A stretch of DNA of 40,610 nt from the NCBI GenBank assembly GCA_017411745.1, contig JAFQPM010000023.1, positions 1-40,610 of the forward strand, read 5' to 3'. Both the position numbers and the translations under genes were made by a program. Positions 7,835 through 13,883 of the stretch are shown piece after piece; within the stretch, counting starts at the first letter, position 1; every line of letters starts with the position of its first letter. A model generated the notes under the pieces. The model searched no databases. It was not told the DNA's origin and worked only from the letters and a program-made list of their open reading frames with translations. Source of the stretch: Clostridia bacterium. Its GTDB lineage: Bacteria > Bacillota > Clostridia > Oscillospirales > CAG-272.

Positions 7835-8209
7835 ATGAAGCGATTTTTTAACTGGGCAAAAAATAAAATAGTGAATTTTATTAAATGGCTATGGCGGGAG
7901 TGCAAGGATTGGAGAACCTTCGTTTTGCTGGTTATAGTCTGTATAGTTGTTGGCGCGCCCGTTTGGATCAGCGGTCTGCTCGGAATACTCTTTAACTGGG
8001 CGTGGGCATGGGCTGTCTTTGCGGCACTTCTTGCGTTTTGGTGGTTGCCCGGTGTTCCGTATTTTGCTCTCTGTGTGGCAGTAACGCTGGCTATCAAGCG
8101 TTTTTTTGAAAAAAAGGCTGCAAAAGAAGCGAAGGCAAAGGGCATTGCTGAGATATCGAAAGACCTTGAGGAGATATCCGAGGATACCGGCGCGAAAGAA
8201 GATAATTGA
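7835..8209 (+). CDS. Small integral membrane protein, unknown function
   Basis: A 124-residue protein, not recognised. A basic, Trp-rich N terminus (residues 1-27) is followed by hydrophobic segments at roughly 28-55 (FVLLVIVCIVVGAPVWIS...) and 58-90 (WAWAWAVFAALLAFWWLP...), then a Lys/Ala/Glu-rich coiled-coil-like tail. Two or three membrane passes with a cytoplasmic tail are likely. It stands alone with its own promoter and terminator. The ribosome binding site is weak (GAAGGT 18 bases upstream). Confidence 0.7.
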   Translation: MKRFFNWAKNKIVNFIKWLWRECKDWRTFVLLVIVCIVVGAPVWISGLLGILFNWAWAWAVFAALLAFWWLPGVPYFALCVAVTLAIKRFFEKKAAKEAKAKGIAEISKDLEEISEDTGAKEDN

Positions 8210-8213
8210 AATG

Positions 8214-8257
8214 AAAAAAACAGTTTCCAAAGCTTAGGCTTTCGGGAACTGTTTTTT
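8214..8257. terminator. Bidirectional terminator
   Basis: A-run plus CAGTTTCC pairs with GGAACTG plus T-run, with an inner AAAGC/GCTTT hairpin. It separates convergent genes at 8209 and 8261 and has T-tracts on both strands. Confidence 0.85.
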
Positions 8258-8260
8258 GCT

Positions 8261-9145
8261 TTATTGTTCTTTATTTCCATTTGCGCGCTTGTACGCTGCC
8301 GCCCTTCCAAGACTGCCTGCTTCCTCGAGAAGCCCGAGATGGCAAAGCGTTTTAACTATTGAATATGCGTCTATGCCGTGTATTCCCGATTTTGCCGAAT
8401 AATTTTTAACGCAAAAGGGTTCTTCAAGATCGTCGGGAATAAAGAGAGAATAGTCGCTCAAGCCTCTGAAAAGGTATGCGCGGAGAAGAGAGATAGGGAT
8501 AAGCTCGTATTTTTTGTATCTTGGGCGTTTCCTTCCGTCTTTTTGAATATTTTTCTTATATTGCTCGGCTTCCATCATAAGAATAACGAGCGAAAAACGG
8601 GGGGAAGATATAAAATCCCTGAAAAAGTAGAGCTCGGAGGCGATGTCGGTGATCTTTCCCTTGATATGTGATTTTTTGCGATTTTCGACGTTTCCTGTCT
8701 TTGTGTTTATCAGGCTGACCCATTTGGTCTCTGCGATCGGGTGGATCACGGTGATATTATAGGTCGTGTTGTCGAGGATCCATTGAATTTTATCTTTCAG
8801 GGGCGAAAAACCTCCCGTTTGGATCTCATATATAGTATTGCCGTCGAGAATGTCAGCAACGAAGCGGCGTTTTTTCGTTTTTTTGTCGATTTCTTCATCG
8901 GATGCTGTTTTTTTACAGCCTATCGAGCCGTCGATGAGTATCTCGTGCTTTGTCTCGTCAGGGCAGATGAAGCGCTTTATCGCGGCGTGCATCTGTTTTT
9001 CGCCAAGAGTGCCGATGCCGCCGTACTCGTCATCATCGACGGATAGCTGACAAGCCTCGCTCATAACGTCGATTACGATCCTGCGAAAGCGCAGAGTGTC
9101 GGCGCTCGATATTTCAAAAATGGAACAGTTATCCTTGCTTTGCAT
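8261..9145 (-). CDS. PD-(D/E)XK-like protein of unknown function
   Basis: Counted from the chosen start this is a 294-residue protein. GTLGEKQMHAAIKR (residues 45-58), then FVADILDGNTIYEIQTGGF with D98, E107 and Q109, and K116 form the E...D-x8-E-x-Q pattern of a PD-(D/E)XK nuclease core. The C-terminal half (LIPISLLRAYLFRGLSDYS; FCVKNYSAKSGI; ALCHLGLLEEAG-like end) looks like a winged-helix domain. I recall similar uncharacterised proteins in other Firmicutes but no proven activity. An in-frame ATG at 9190 is possible, but it lies only ~10 bases from the predicted transcription start and has no ribosome binding site; AAAGG lies before the ATG at 9145. No partner methylase or toxin gene is adjacent. 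Confidence 0.75.
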   Translation of the reverse strand: MQSKDNCSIFEISSADTLRFRRIVIDVMSEACQLSVDDDEYGGIGTLGEKQMHAAIKRFICPDETKHEILIDGSIGCKKTASDEEIDKKTKKRRFVADILDGNTIYEIQTGGFSPLKDKIQWILDNTTYNITVIHPIAETKWVSLINTKTGNVENRKKSHIKGKITDIASELYFFRDFISSPRFSLVILMMEAEQYKKNIQKDGRKRPRYKKYELIPISLLRAYLFRGLSDYSLFIPDDLEEPFCVKNYSAKSGIHGIDAYSIVKTLCHLGLLEEAGSLGRAAAYKRANGNKEQ

Positions 9146-9205
9146 AAAAAGGGTGGTGCCTTTCAAAATTTTATATAAATGATTTATCAAAATCCGTACA
9201 AACTA

Positions 9206-9233
9206 ATTTTATCACAAAATTGAAAATTGTCAA
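9206..9233 (-). promoter_or_regulatory. Promoter of the PD-(D/E)XK-like gene
   Basis: On the minus strand TTGACA (9233-9228), 16-base spacer, TAAAAT (9211-9206). Transcription would start near 9199, which argues for the start codon at 9145. Confidence 0.65.
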
Positions 9234-9272
9234 CTCCCGTTTCATTAATTGTTAGACATTAAAGGCGGCGGT

Positions 9273-9349
9273 TTACGGCAAAATAAGAGTGTGCCGTGCG
9301 GTATATCCGAAGAGCGCCGAGTGCAAGGATTCGACCCTCTTCGGATATA
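9273..9349 (+). repeat. Two consecutive stem-loops upstream of spoIVB
   Basis: ACGGCA and TGCCGT (about 9274-9296) form one small hairpin. A perfect 13-bp inverted repeat follows: TATATCCGAAGAG (9302-9314) and CTCTTCGGATATA (9337-9349), with a 22-base loop. There is no T-run after the second stem. The position in the presumed 5' leader suggests a regulatory or processing role, or a small mobile-type repeat. Confidence 0.6.
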
Positions 9350-9390
9350 AAAACGGTTGGCGGCGCAATTTCATTAAAGGAAGCGAAGAC

Positions 9391-10464
9391 ATGAAAAATA
9401 TCAAAATAAAAGGAAGCGGAACTCGCGCTCTGAGGCTTGTGTTGTGCGCGGCTATGATGCTGACGCTGATCTTTGGAGCTTTTACCGTTGGGGCGGCAGC
9501 GGCAAACAAGGAGCCGTATAGATATAATGATCTGAGGCTTGTTCCCGGGGGAATACCGTTCGGAGTTAAATTCAGCACTCAAGGAGTCATAGTCATCGGA
9601 TTTTCTGACATCGAGGGAATGTCAAAAACGATGAATCCCGCGTATGCGGCAGGACTGCGGGCGAAGGACGTAATTACGGAGATAAATGGCAAAATGATCA
9701 AAGGTGCGGCTGATCTGACGAGAGCGATCGAGAGCTGTGGGGGCAAGGAGATCACGGTGACCTATATGCGCAACGGGGAGCAGACCGTTGCGAAAATGAC
9801 ACCTATATATTCAAGAACCGAAGGCAAGTATAAAACCGGAATGTGGGTCAAGGACAGCGGTGCGGGAATCGGAACTGTTACCTATATCGATCCCGCGACA
9901 CGCAATTTTGCGGGACTTGGGCACGGTATATGTGACGGCGAGACGGGAGAATTGATACCAATGACCCGCGGAGACGTGATGAACGTAAAGATCAATGCGA
10001 TCAAAAAGGGAATCGCGGGAGCACCGGGAGAGGTCAAGGGATATTTCGGCACGGAGAAAACGGGAATACTTCTGAGCAATACAAATTGTGGAGTGTACGG
10101 AGTTCTTGATCAGGTGCCCGAGTATTTAGGCGAGGCGCTGCCCGTGGGCAGCAGATACGACGTGAAGTCGGGCGAGGCGGAGATAATCTGCACGCTTGAC
10201 GACGGGGTAAGACGGACCTATAAGATCGAGATCAGCACGATAAACCGCGATGAAAAGGGGTCGAAGTGTTTTATAATCAAGATCACCGACCCGACGCTCA
10301 TTGAAAAAACGGGCGGCATTGTGCAGGGAATGTCGGGCTCGCCGATAATTCAGAACGGCAAGATCGTCGGTGCGGTGACTCACGTTATGATCAACGATCC
10401 GACGGTTGGGTATGGAATTTTCATTGAAAATATGCTGGATCGGATGAGTGGTTTGGTGGAGTAA
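9391..10464 (+). CDS. spoIVB: SpoIVB-type peptidase (S55 serine protease)
   Basis: SpoIVB is exported from the forespore and cleaves SpoIVFA, which switches on processing of pro-sigma-K in the mother cell. A hydrophobic segment at residues 13-37 is the signal or anchor. A PDZ domain spans about 50-140 (AGLRAKDVITEINGKMIKGA). The S55 domain follows, with GLGHGICD carrying His178 and GGIVQGMSGSPII carrying Ser315; Asp300 is a plausible third member. The end, GAVTHVMINDPTVGYGIFIENML, is highly typical. At 357 residues it is shorter than the ~425 of B. subtilis. Start at 9391 follows AAAGGAAG. spo0A, its usual neighbour, is absent here. Confidence 0.93.
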   Translation: MKNIKIKGSGTRALRLVLCAAMMLTLIFGAFTVGAAAANKEPYRYNDLRLVPGGIPFGVKFSTQGVIVIGFSDIEGMSKTMNPAYAAGLRAKDVITEINGKMIKGAADLTRAIESCGGKEITVTYMRNGEQTVAKMTPIYSRTEGKYKTGMWVKDSGAGIGTVTYIDPATRNFAGLGHGICDGETGELIPMTRGDVMNVKINAIKKGIAGAPGEVKGYFGTEKTGILLSNTNCGVYGVLDQVPEYLGEALPVGSRYDVKSGEAEIICTLDDGVRRTYKIEISTINRDEKGSKCFIIKITDPTLIEKTGGIVQGMSGSPIIQNGKIVGAVTHVMINDPTVGYGIFIENMLDRMSGLVE

Positions 10465-10467
10465 AAT

Positions 10468-10505
10468 AAAAGGCAATATCACCTGAATCGGTGATATTGC
10501 CTTTT
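10468..10505 (+). terminator. Terminator of spoIVB
   Basis: AAAAGGCAATATCACC (10468-10483) pairs perfectly with GGTGATATTGCCTTTT (10490-10505). A diverged copy of this terminator lies at 11473-11513. Confidence 0.9.
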
Positions 10506-10562
10506 GAACTATCGGTTATTGAAAAAACACGCAGCAACTTATCTGATTTTTGAAAATCAATG

Positions 10563-11198
10563 TTATTTCTTTCCTATAACCTGATACCAACCGTCAGCTA
10601 TTTCCTCTACGAAGATGGAGCTGTAATTTTCGTTTTCCGAAAAAACGTAATCAGGCTTTGAGCCGTCTCTCATATAAACTATCGAGTAGAAAGGACGGCC
10701 GCTGAAAATAATTCTATCTTCCGAGACCTTGATCATCATAAGGTCTTTGTTTTGAGTTTCAGCAAAGGCAGCTACGATATAGCCGTATACGGTTTTATCG
10801 TTGGCAGAAGCATATTGGGGAACAGAGTAGCTCTTCCCATCGGTCGTATTACAGGTCAGCTTCCAGTTTAGGTCGGGGGGAGAGATAATTGTGATATATT
10901 CCAAATTTGCATTCTTGACCTTTTCGCTGTTGTAGAAACCAAGTACACGGCTAGCAGTAGATACGAATGCCGTTTGGTTGGCGGCAAAATTTACCTCATA
11001 CTTGTCAACCTCATATTTTTTGCGCTGATAGTGATTGAATATGCCAAATCCAATGGCGACGGCGCAAGCCACACAAACTATTGCTATAAGGATCGATATC
11101 GCTACCTTCTTGGATATTTTAATTTTGCTTGCTTTATTCGTCTTGATATTTTGGGCGTTCTGAACGTTTTTATTTTTTCTCTTTCTTTTTTTAGCCAT
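10563..11198 (-). CDS. Membrane-anchored protein of unknown function
   Basis: A 211-residue protein, not recognised. The first ~30 residues are strongly basic (MAKKRKRKNKN...), then one membrane segment (VAISILIAIVCVACAVAIGFGIF, about 32-54). An outward-facing domain of ~150 residues follows, with alternating polar and aromatic strands and no metal or catalytic motif. Topology is type II (N-in). GGAGG lies 6 bases before the start. It is flanked by spoIVB and by the broken duplicate of the spoIVB 3' end, so it may have been caught up in that duplication. Confidence 0.75.
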   Translation of the reverse strand: MAKKRKRKNKNVQNAQNIKTNKASKIKISKKVAISILIAIVCVACAVAIGFGIFNHYQRKKYEVDKYEVNFAANQTAFVSTASRVLGFYNSEKVKNANLEYITIISPPDLNWKLTCNTTDGKSYSVPQYASANDKTVYGYIVAAFAETQNKDLMMIKVSEDRIIFSGRPFYSIVYMRDGSKPDYVFSENENYSSIFVEEIADGWYQVIGKK

Positions 11199-11229
11199 AA
11201 ATTCCTCCGCTTTTAAATTGTAGTCCCAA

Positions 11230-11265
11230 CTGTATAATTATATATTTTTTTATGCGGGTTGTCAA
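11230..11265 (-). promoter_or_regulatory. Promoter with conserved upstream box
   Basis: On the minus strand TTGACA, a 17-base spacer and TATAAT precede the gene at 11198. The bases just upstream, reading CAAATGTAATTTCT on the minus strand, recur before the promoter of the 13524 gene. Confidence 0.75.
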
Positions 11266-11277
11266 GAGGGTGGTAGA

Positions 11278-11342
11278 AATTACATTTGCAAAAGAGGGAT
11301 TGAAAAAAGTGTTATAAGGAAACGCAATATCAAAATTTCATC
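11278..11342 (+). repeat. Dispersed 65-bp repeat, copy 1
   Basis: Starts AAATTACATTTGC, ends AATATCAAAATTTC; the same two ends and a similar A-rich middle occur at 16471-16535. The first 12 bases also occur at 13607-13618. Confidence 0.65.
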
Positions 11343-11360
11343 GGAGGATATCATATATGG

Positions 11361-11501
11361 ATGTCGGGTTCGTTGACAATTCAGAACGGAAAGATTGTCG
11401 GCGCGGTGACTCACGTTATGATCAACGATTCGACGGTTGTGATCGGATGGAGATCAGGCGAGGTAAAAACAAAAAGGCAATATCATTCCATAACGGTTTG
11501 A
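11361..11501 (+). pseudogene. Duplicated fragment of the spoIVB 3' end
   Basis: From 11361, about 80 bases align with spoIVB around its catalytic Ser (copy translates MSGSLTIQNGKIVGAVTHVM against MSGSPIIQNGKIVGAVTHVM), after which the copy diverges. Its own diverged copy of the spoIVB terminator follows. The rest of the protease is missing, so no enzyme can be made. A GGAGG at 11343-11347 fits an ATG at 11357 in another frame (52 codons). That ORF or the 46-codon spoIVB frame could be translated, but neither looks maintained. Most likely debris of a local duplication spanning 10.3-11.5 kb. Confidence 0.8.
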
Positions 11502-11514
11502 TATTGCCTTTTTG
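11471..11514. terminator. Terminator, copy of the spoIVB terminator
   Basis: AAAAAGGCAATATCA and TGATATTGCCTTTTT form a long stem. The arms match the spoIVB terminator at 10468-10505 while the loop differs. It also serves the leftward gene ending at 11528. Confidence 0.85.
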
Positions 11515-11527
11515 ATATTTGAGAACC

Positions 11528-13024
11528 TCAATCCAATTCTATATCATGTGTAAATTCGTTTCGATGTACGCGCATTTCGTCGCCGCGGAGCGCCTTGCCG
11601 TTGAAGGTGATATTTTCAACTTTGACGCGGCTGACGGTGTGTGCCCCGTCAAGACCGATGAACATCGATTCGGGCACGGGAAGGTCGGGGCTGTCGGTCA
11701 AGATCTGAATATTTTTGAAGCATACGTCGTGAACGCAGCCGTGCTTGCCGTCCTTTGAGAAAAGCCCCATAGCGTAGATCGGGATCGCCATAAGCAGAGG
11801 GTGCTTTGTGGTCTCGAAGTTGGGGAAGGGCGCGTTCATATCGTGCTGATAGGTGTCGGGGAGCTGGTGGCGTGTGTATTCGGCTCTGATATTTTCGTAC
11901 GTAACGTTGCTTATTTCGGCGCGGTTGTGGTGGTGGATATCAAGGAGGATGGACGAGCCGTGAATACAGTCGCAGTCACGGAATATTATGTTTTTGAATT
12001 CCTGAGCGTTAGTTTCAGCGCCGATCTCGAGATTTCTGCCCCAATCGCACCAAGTAACACAGCCTTCGACGAGAATATCGTTCATATTGCGATCATCCCA
12101 GCCGCAGATGCCCTTGAGGACTATACAGTCGTCAAAGTTGCGGAGAAAACAGTTTCTTATCAGTGCGCGCGAGCAGTTGAAAAGGTCGATTCCGTCGGAG
12201 TTGTAGCGCCACATGCCGACGGCTTTTACGTTTTCTATCTTGATGTCCTCACATCTTGCACCGATGCAGGCAAAGGTTGAGCTATCACGCAGAATTACGC
12301 CCTCAAGAAGAACGTTTTTGCAATCGTAAAAGCGGACGATACCGTCGAGCGCGTGATTTTTCTCGATCAGGTTTAATATTGCCTCGCGGTCGGCGGGGAT
12401 GGTGATATAATAGTCGAGGGGGAACAGATCGTTGACGGTCTCTCGCTTTTCCTCGCTGCCGTCGATTACTCCGTATCCGCAGATCGTCACGTTTTGCGCG
12501 CAGACTGCCAGAAACGAGCCGTAAACGTACGCGCCCGAGTCGAGAATTACGGTCGTATCCGACTCAAGCTCGACTCGTCCGACTCGGTGCACGCCTGCAG
12601 GGTAGTGTATAATGGTTTTTGCACCCTCGGTATATTTTTTTAAATCCTTTACGGGATTAAAAAACACGTGCAGGGCGTGATGAAATCCGTCGGCTTCGAC
12701 GGTGTACGCGCCGATTTCGTTAAGAGTCAAGGTCGCGGTGTTTCCGTCGACTGTGACCTTCATGTGCTTTGAAAGCGGGCGGACCGTTACCTCGTTTGGA
12801 GCTTTCTTATACATCACGGTAAGAGTGACCGTTTCATCGGATTCAAAGGAGAGAAAGGCGGCTTCTTCGGTCTGGTCGAGGGGACGCTGACAGCCCAGCC
12901 AAGCAGTATTATACGGCATAGCTGAAACGCGGCAGAACGGAAGACCTGCCGACATACCGTTGACGGTCACCTTGTAGTCGGTGTATAGCTTTTCATCTTG
13001 CGGTGGAGTGTGAAGGATGAACAT
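11528..13024 (-). CDS. Glycoside hydrolase family 28-type (polygalacturonase-like) protein
   Basis: GH28 enzymes hydrolyse pectin-type galacturonides on a right-handed beta-helix. The N-terminal ~120 residues are a beta-sandwich-like module. From ~135 the helix begins (IHYPAGVHRVGRVELESDTTVILDSGAYVYGS). RYNSDGIDLFNC (D277, D280) and NFDDCIVLKG (D298, D299) hold the family's paired catalytic Asp. The usual GHG is replaced by WGRNLEIGAE, so substrate or mechanism may differ. No signal peptide is present, implying intracellular oligosaccharide breakdown. Start 13024 is preferred over 13036 because GGAGG sits between them at proper spacing. Products would suit the uxa operon. Confidence 0.85.
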   Translation of the reverse strand: MFILHTPPQDEKLYTDYKVTVNGMSAGLPFCRVSAMPYNTAWLGCQRPLDQTEEAAFLSFESDETVTLTVMYKKAPNEVTVRPLSKHMKVTVDGNTATLTLNEIGAYTVEADGFHHALHVFFNPVKDLKKYTEGAKTIIHYPAGVHRVGRVELESDTTVILDSGAYVYGSFLAVCAQNVTICGYGVIDGSEEKRETVNDLFPLDYYITIPADREAILNLIEKNHALDGIVRFYDCKNVLLEGVILRDSSTFACIGARCEDIKIENVKAVGMWRYNSDGIDLFNCSRALIRNCFLRNFDDCIVLKGICGWDDRNMNDILVEGCVTWCDWGRNLEIGAETNAQEFKNIIFRDCDCIHGSSILLDIHHHNRAEISNVTYENIRAEYTRHQLPDTYQHDMNAPFPNFETTKHPLLMAIPIYAMGLFSKDGKHGCVHDVCFKNIQILTDSPDLPVPESMFIGLDGAHTVSRVKVENITFNGKALRGDEMRVHRNEFTHDIELD

Positions 13025-13060
13025 AAATGCCTCCATATAGGGTGGTTACTGATAAATGAA

Positions 13061-13080
13061 TGCCGAGGACATCCTCGGCA
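13061..13080. repeat. Short perfect hairpin before the GH28-type gene
   Basis: TGCCGAGGA and TCCTCGGCA around a 2-base centre, between the end of the 13524 gene and the GH28-type gene. No T-tract on the minus strand, so at best a weak terminator or processing site. Confidence 0.5.
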
Positions 13081-13101
13081 AAGCTAAGGGCAGATGATTT
13101 T

Positions 13102-13524
13102 TTAAACCGATGCGGTGTCTGAATCATCTTCCGATTTTGTGGTATCGAAGCCGTTGATCGTGTCGGTGTTCAGTTCCTCGTCTTCGTCGTTGCGAGCAGA
13201 CGACTTTGCTGCTTTTTCTGCTTCCTTTGAGGCTTTTCTTTCCTCGTCCTCGCTTTTGAGGGTTTCAAGCTCGGCGATGATCTTATCGAGCTTTTCGATC
13301 GACTCGGATATTTTTACGGTCAATTCCTCTGTGCTGTGACCGTCAGATGCTTTTAATTTTGCATAGGTCAGCTTGCCGAGCTTTTTGTATTCGATATCGC
13401 GATCGGCTTCTTTGTTGGCTATCTTTATCTTAAGCGAAGCCGTATCTGTAAGCTCACGCGTTTTCGTAACGGTCTTATCGGCAAAATTGCCGAGCGTTTT
13501 TTTGAAATCATCCCATTTGGACAT
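13102..13524 (-). CDS. Coiled-coil protein of unknown function
   Basis: A 140-residue cytoplasmic protein, not recognised by function. It begins MSKWDDFKKTLGNFADKTVT; residues 20-85 are Lys/Glu-rich heptads (KIKIANKEADRDIEYKKLGKL...) and the tail is acidic and Ser-rich. Short coiled-coil proteins with this opening are frequent in Clostridia. GGAGGGATCG precedes the ATG. Confidence 0.7.
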   Translation of the reverse strand: MSKWDDFKKTLGNFADKTVTKTRELTDTASLKIKIANKEADRDIEYKKLGKLTYAKLKASDGHSTEELTVKISESIEKLDKIIAELETLKSEDEERKASKEAEKAAKSSARNDEDEELNTDTINGFDTTKSEDDSDTASV

Positions 13525-13564
13525 ATCGATCCCTCCGTTTTTGAGTCGTGTTCATAACTGTAAT

Positions 13565-13600
13565 AATTATATAATTTTTGGCTTGGGTTGTCAAGGGTCT
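13565..13600 (-). promoter_or_regulatory. Promoter with the same upstream box as 11230-11265
   Basis: Minus strand TTGACA, 17 bases, TATAAT before the 13524 gene. The bases upstream of the -35 (CAAATGTAATTTCT on the minus strand, AAATTACATTTG at 13607-13618 on the plus strand) match those at 11278. Confidence 0.75.
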
Positions 13601-13652
13601 GGGAGAAATTACATTTGATATACACCTAACAATAAAACGGAACGATTTTGAC

Positions 13653-13681
13653 TTGACATATTTTGCTTTTGATGGTATAAT
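13653..13681 (+). promoter_or_regulatory. Promoter of the LRR lipoprotein leader
   Basis: TTGACA (13653-13658), 17 bases, TATAAT (13676-13681): full consensus. Transcription should start near 13688, right at the first arm of the long palindrome. Confidence 0.85.
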
Positions 13682-13686
13682 TATCG

Positions 13687-13799
13687 TGCGACACAATTTA
13701 ATACCCTATTTCAATAGGTAGGTATTTTTATCTTTTGATAAAAATACGTACTCCTTTTTCACTTGCTTATTGAAATTGGGCTTGAAAAATTGTGTCGCA
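13687..13799 (+). ncRNA. Long hairpin leader RNA (attenuator domain)
   Basis: A 113-base imperfect palindrome. The outer stem is TGCGACACAATTT (13687-13699) with AAATTGTGTCGCA (13787-13799), 13 bp perfect. The middle stem is 13704-13718 with 13766-13780, 15 positions with one mismatch and one G-T pair. The inner hairpin is GTATTTTTATC (13722-13732) with GATAAAAATAC (13737-13747). CCTAT/ATAGG inside the middle arm offers an alternative local hairpin. It sits at the 5' end of the lipoprotein mRNA, just ahead of a terminator. A miniature inverted-repeat element is the main alternative. Confidence 0.6.
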
Positions 13800-13822
13800 G
13801 CAATCGGAGACACGTATTTTTT

Positions 13823-13854
13823 GTGCGTAGCTTCGGCTGCGCACTTTTTATTTT
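13823..13854 (+). terminator. Terminator inside the 5' leader
   Basis: GTGCGTAGC, UUCG-type loop, GCTGCGCAC (13823-13844), then TTTTTATTTT. It lies between promoter and start codon, so it must be read through for the lipoprotein to be made. GTGTCGCAGC (13792-13801) could pair with the 3' arm GCTGCGCAC, an antiterminator alternative. Confidence 0.85.
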
Positions 13855-13883
13855 CAATTTTTCATTTTCAGGAGGAAAAGCGA

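Noticed and set aside
9302..9349. tRNA-like sequence inside the 13-bp inverted repeat (ATTCGAC)
   Set aside because: The stem needed for a T arm does not pair; only the loop looks similar.
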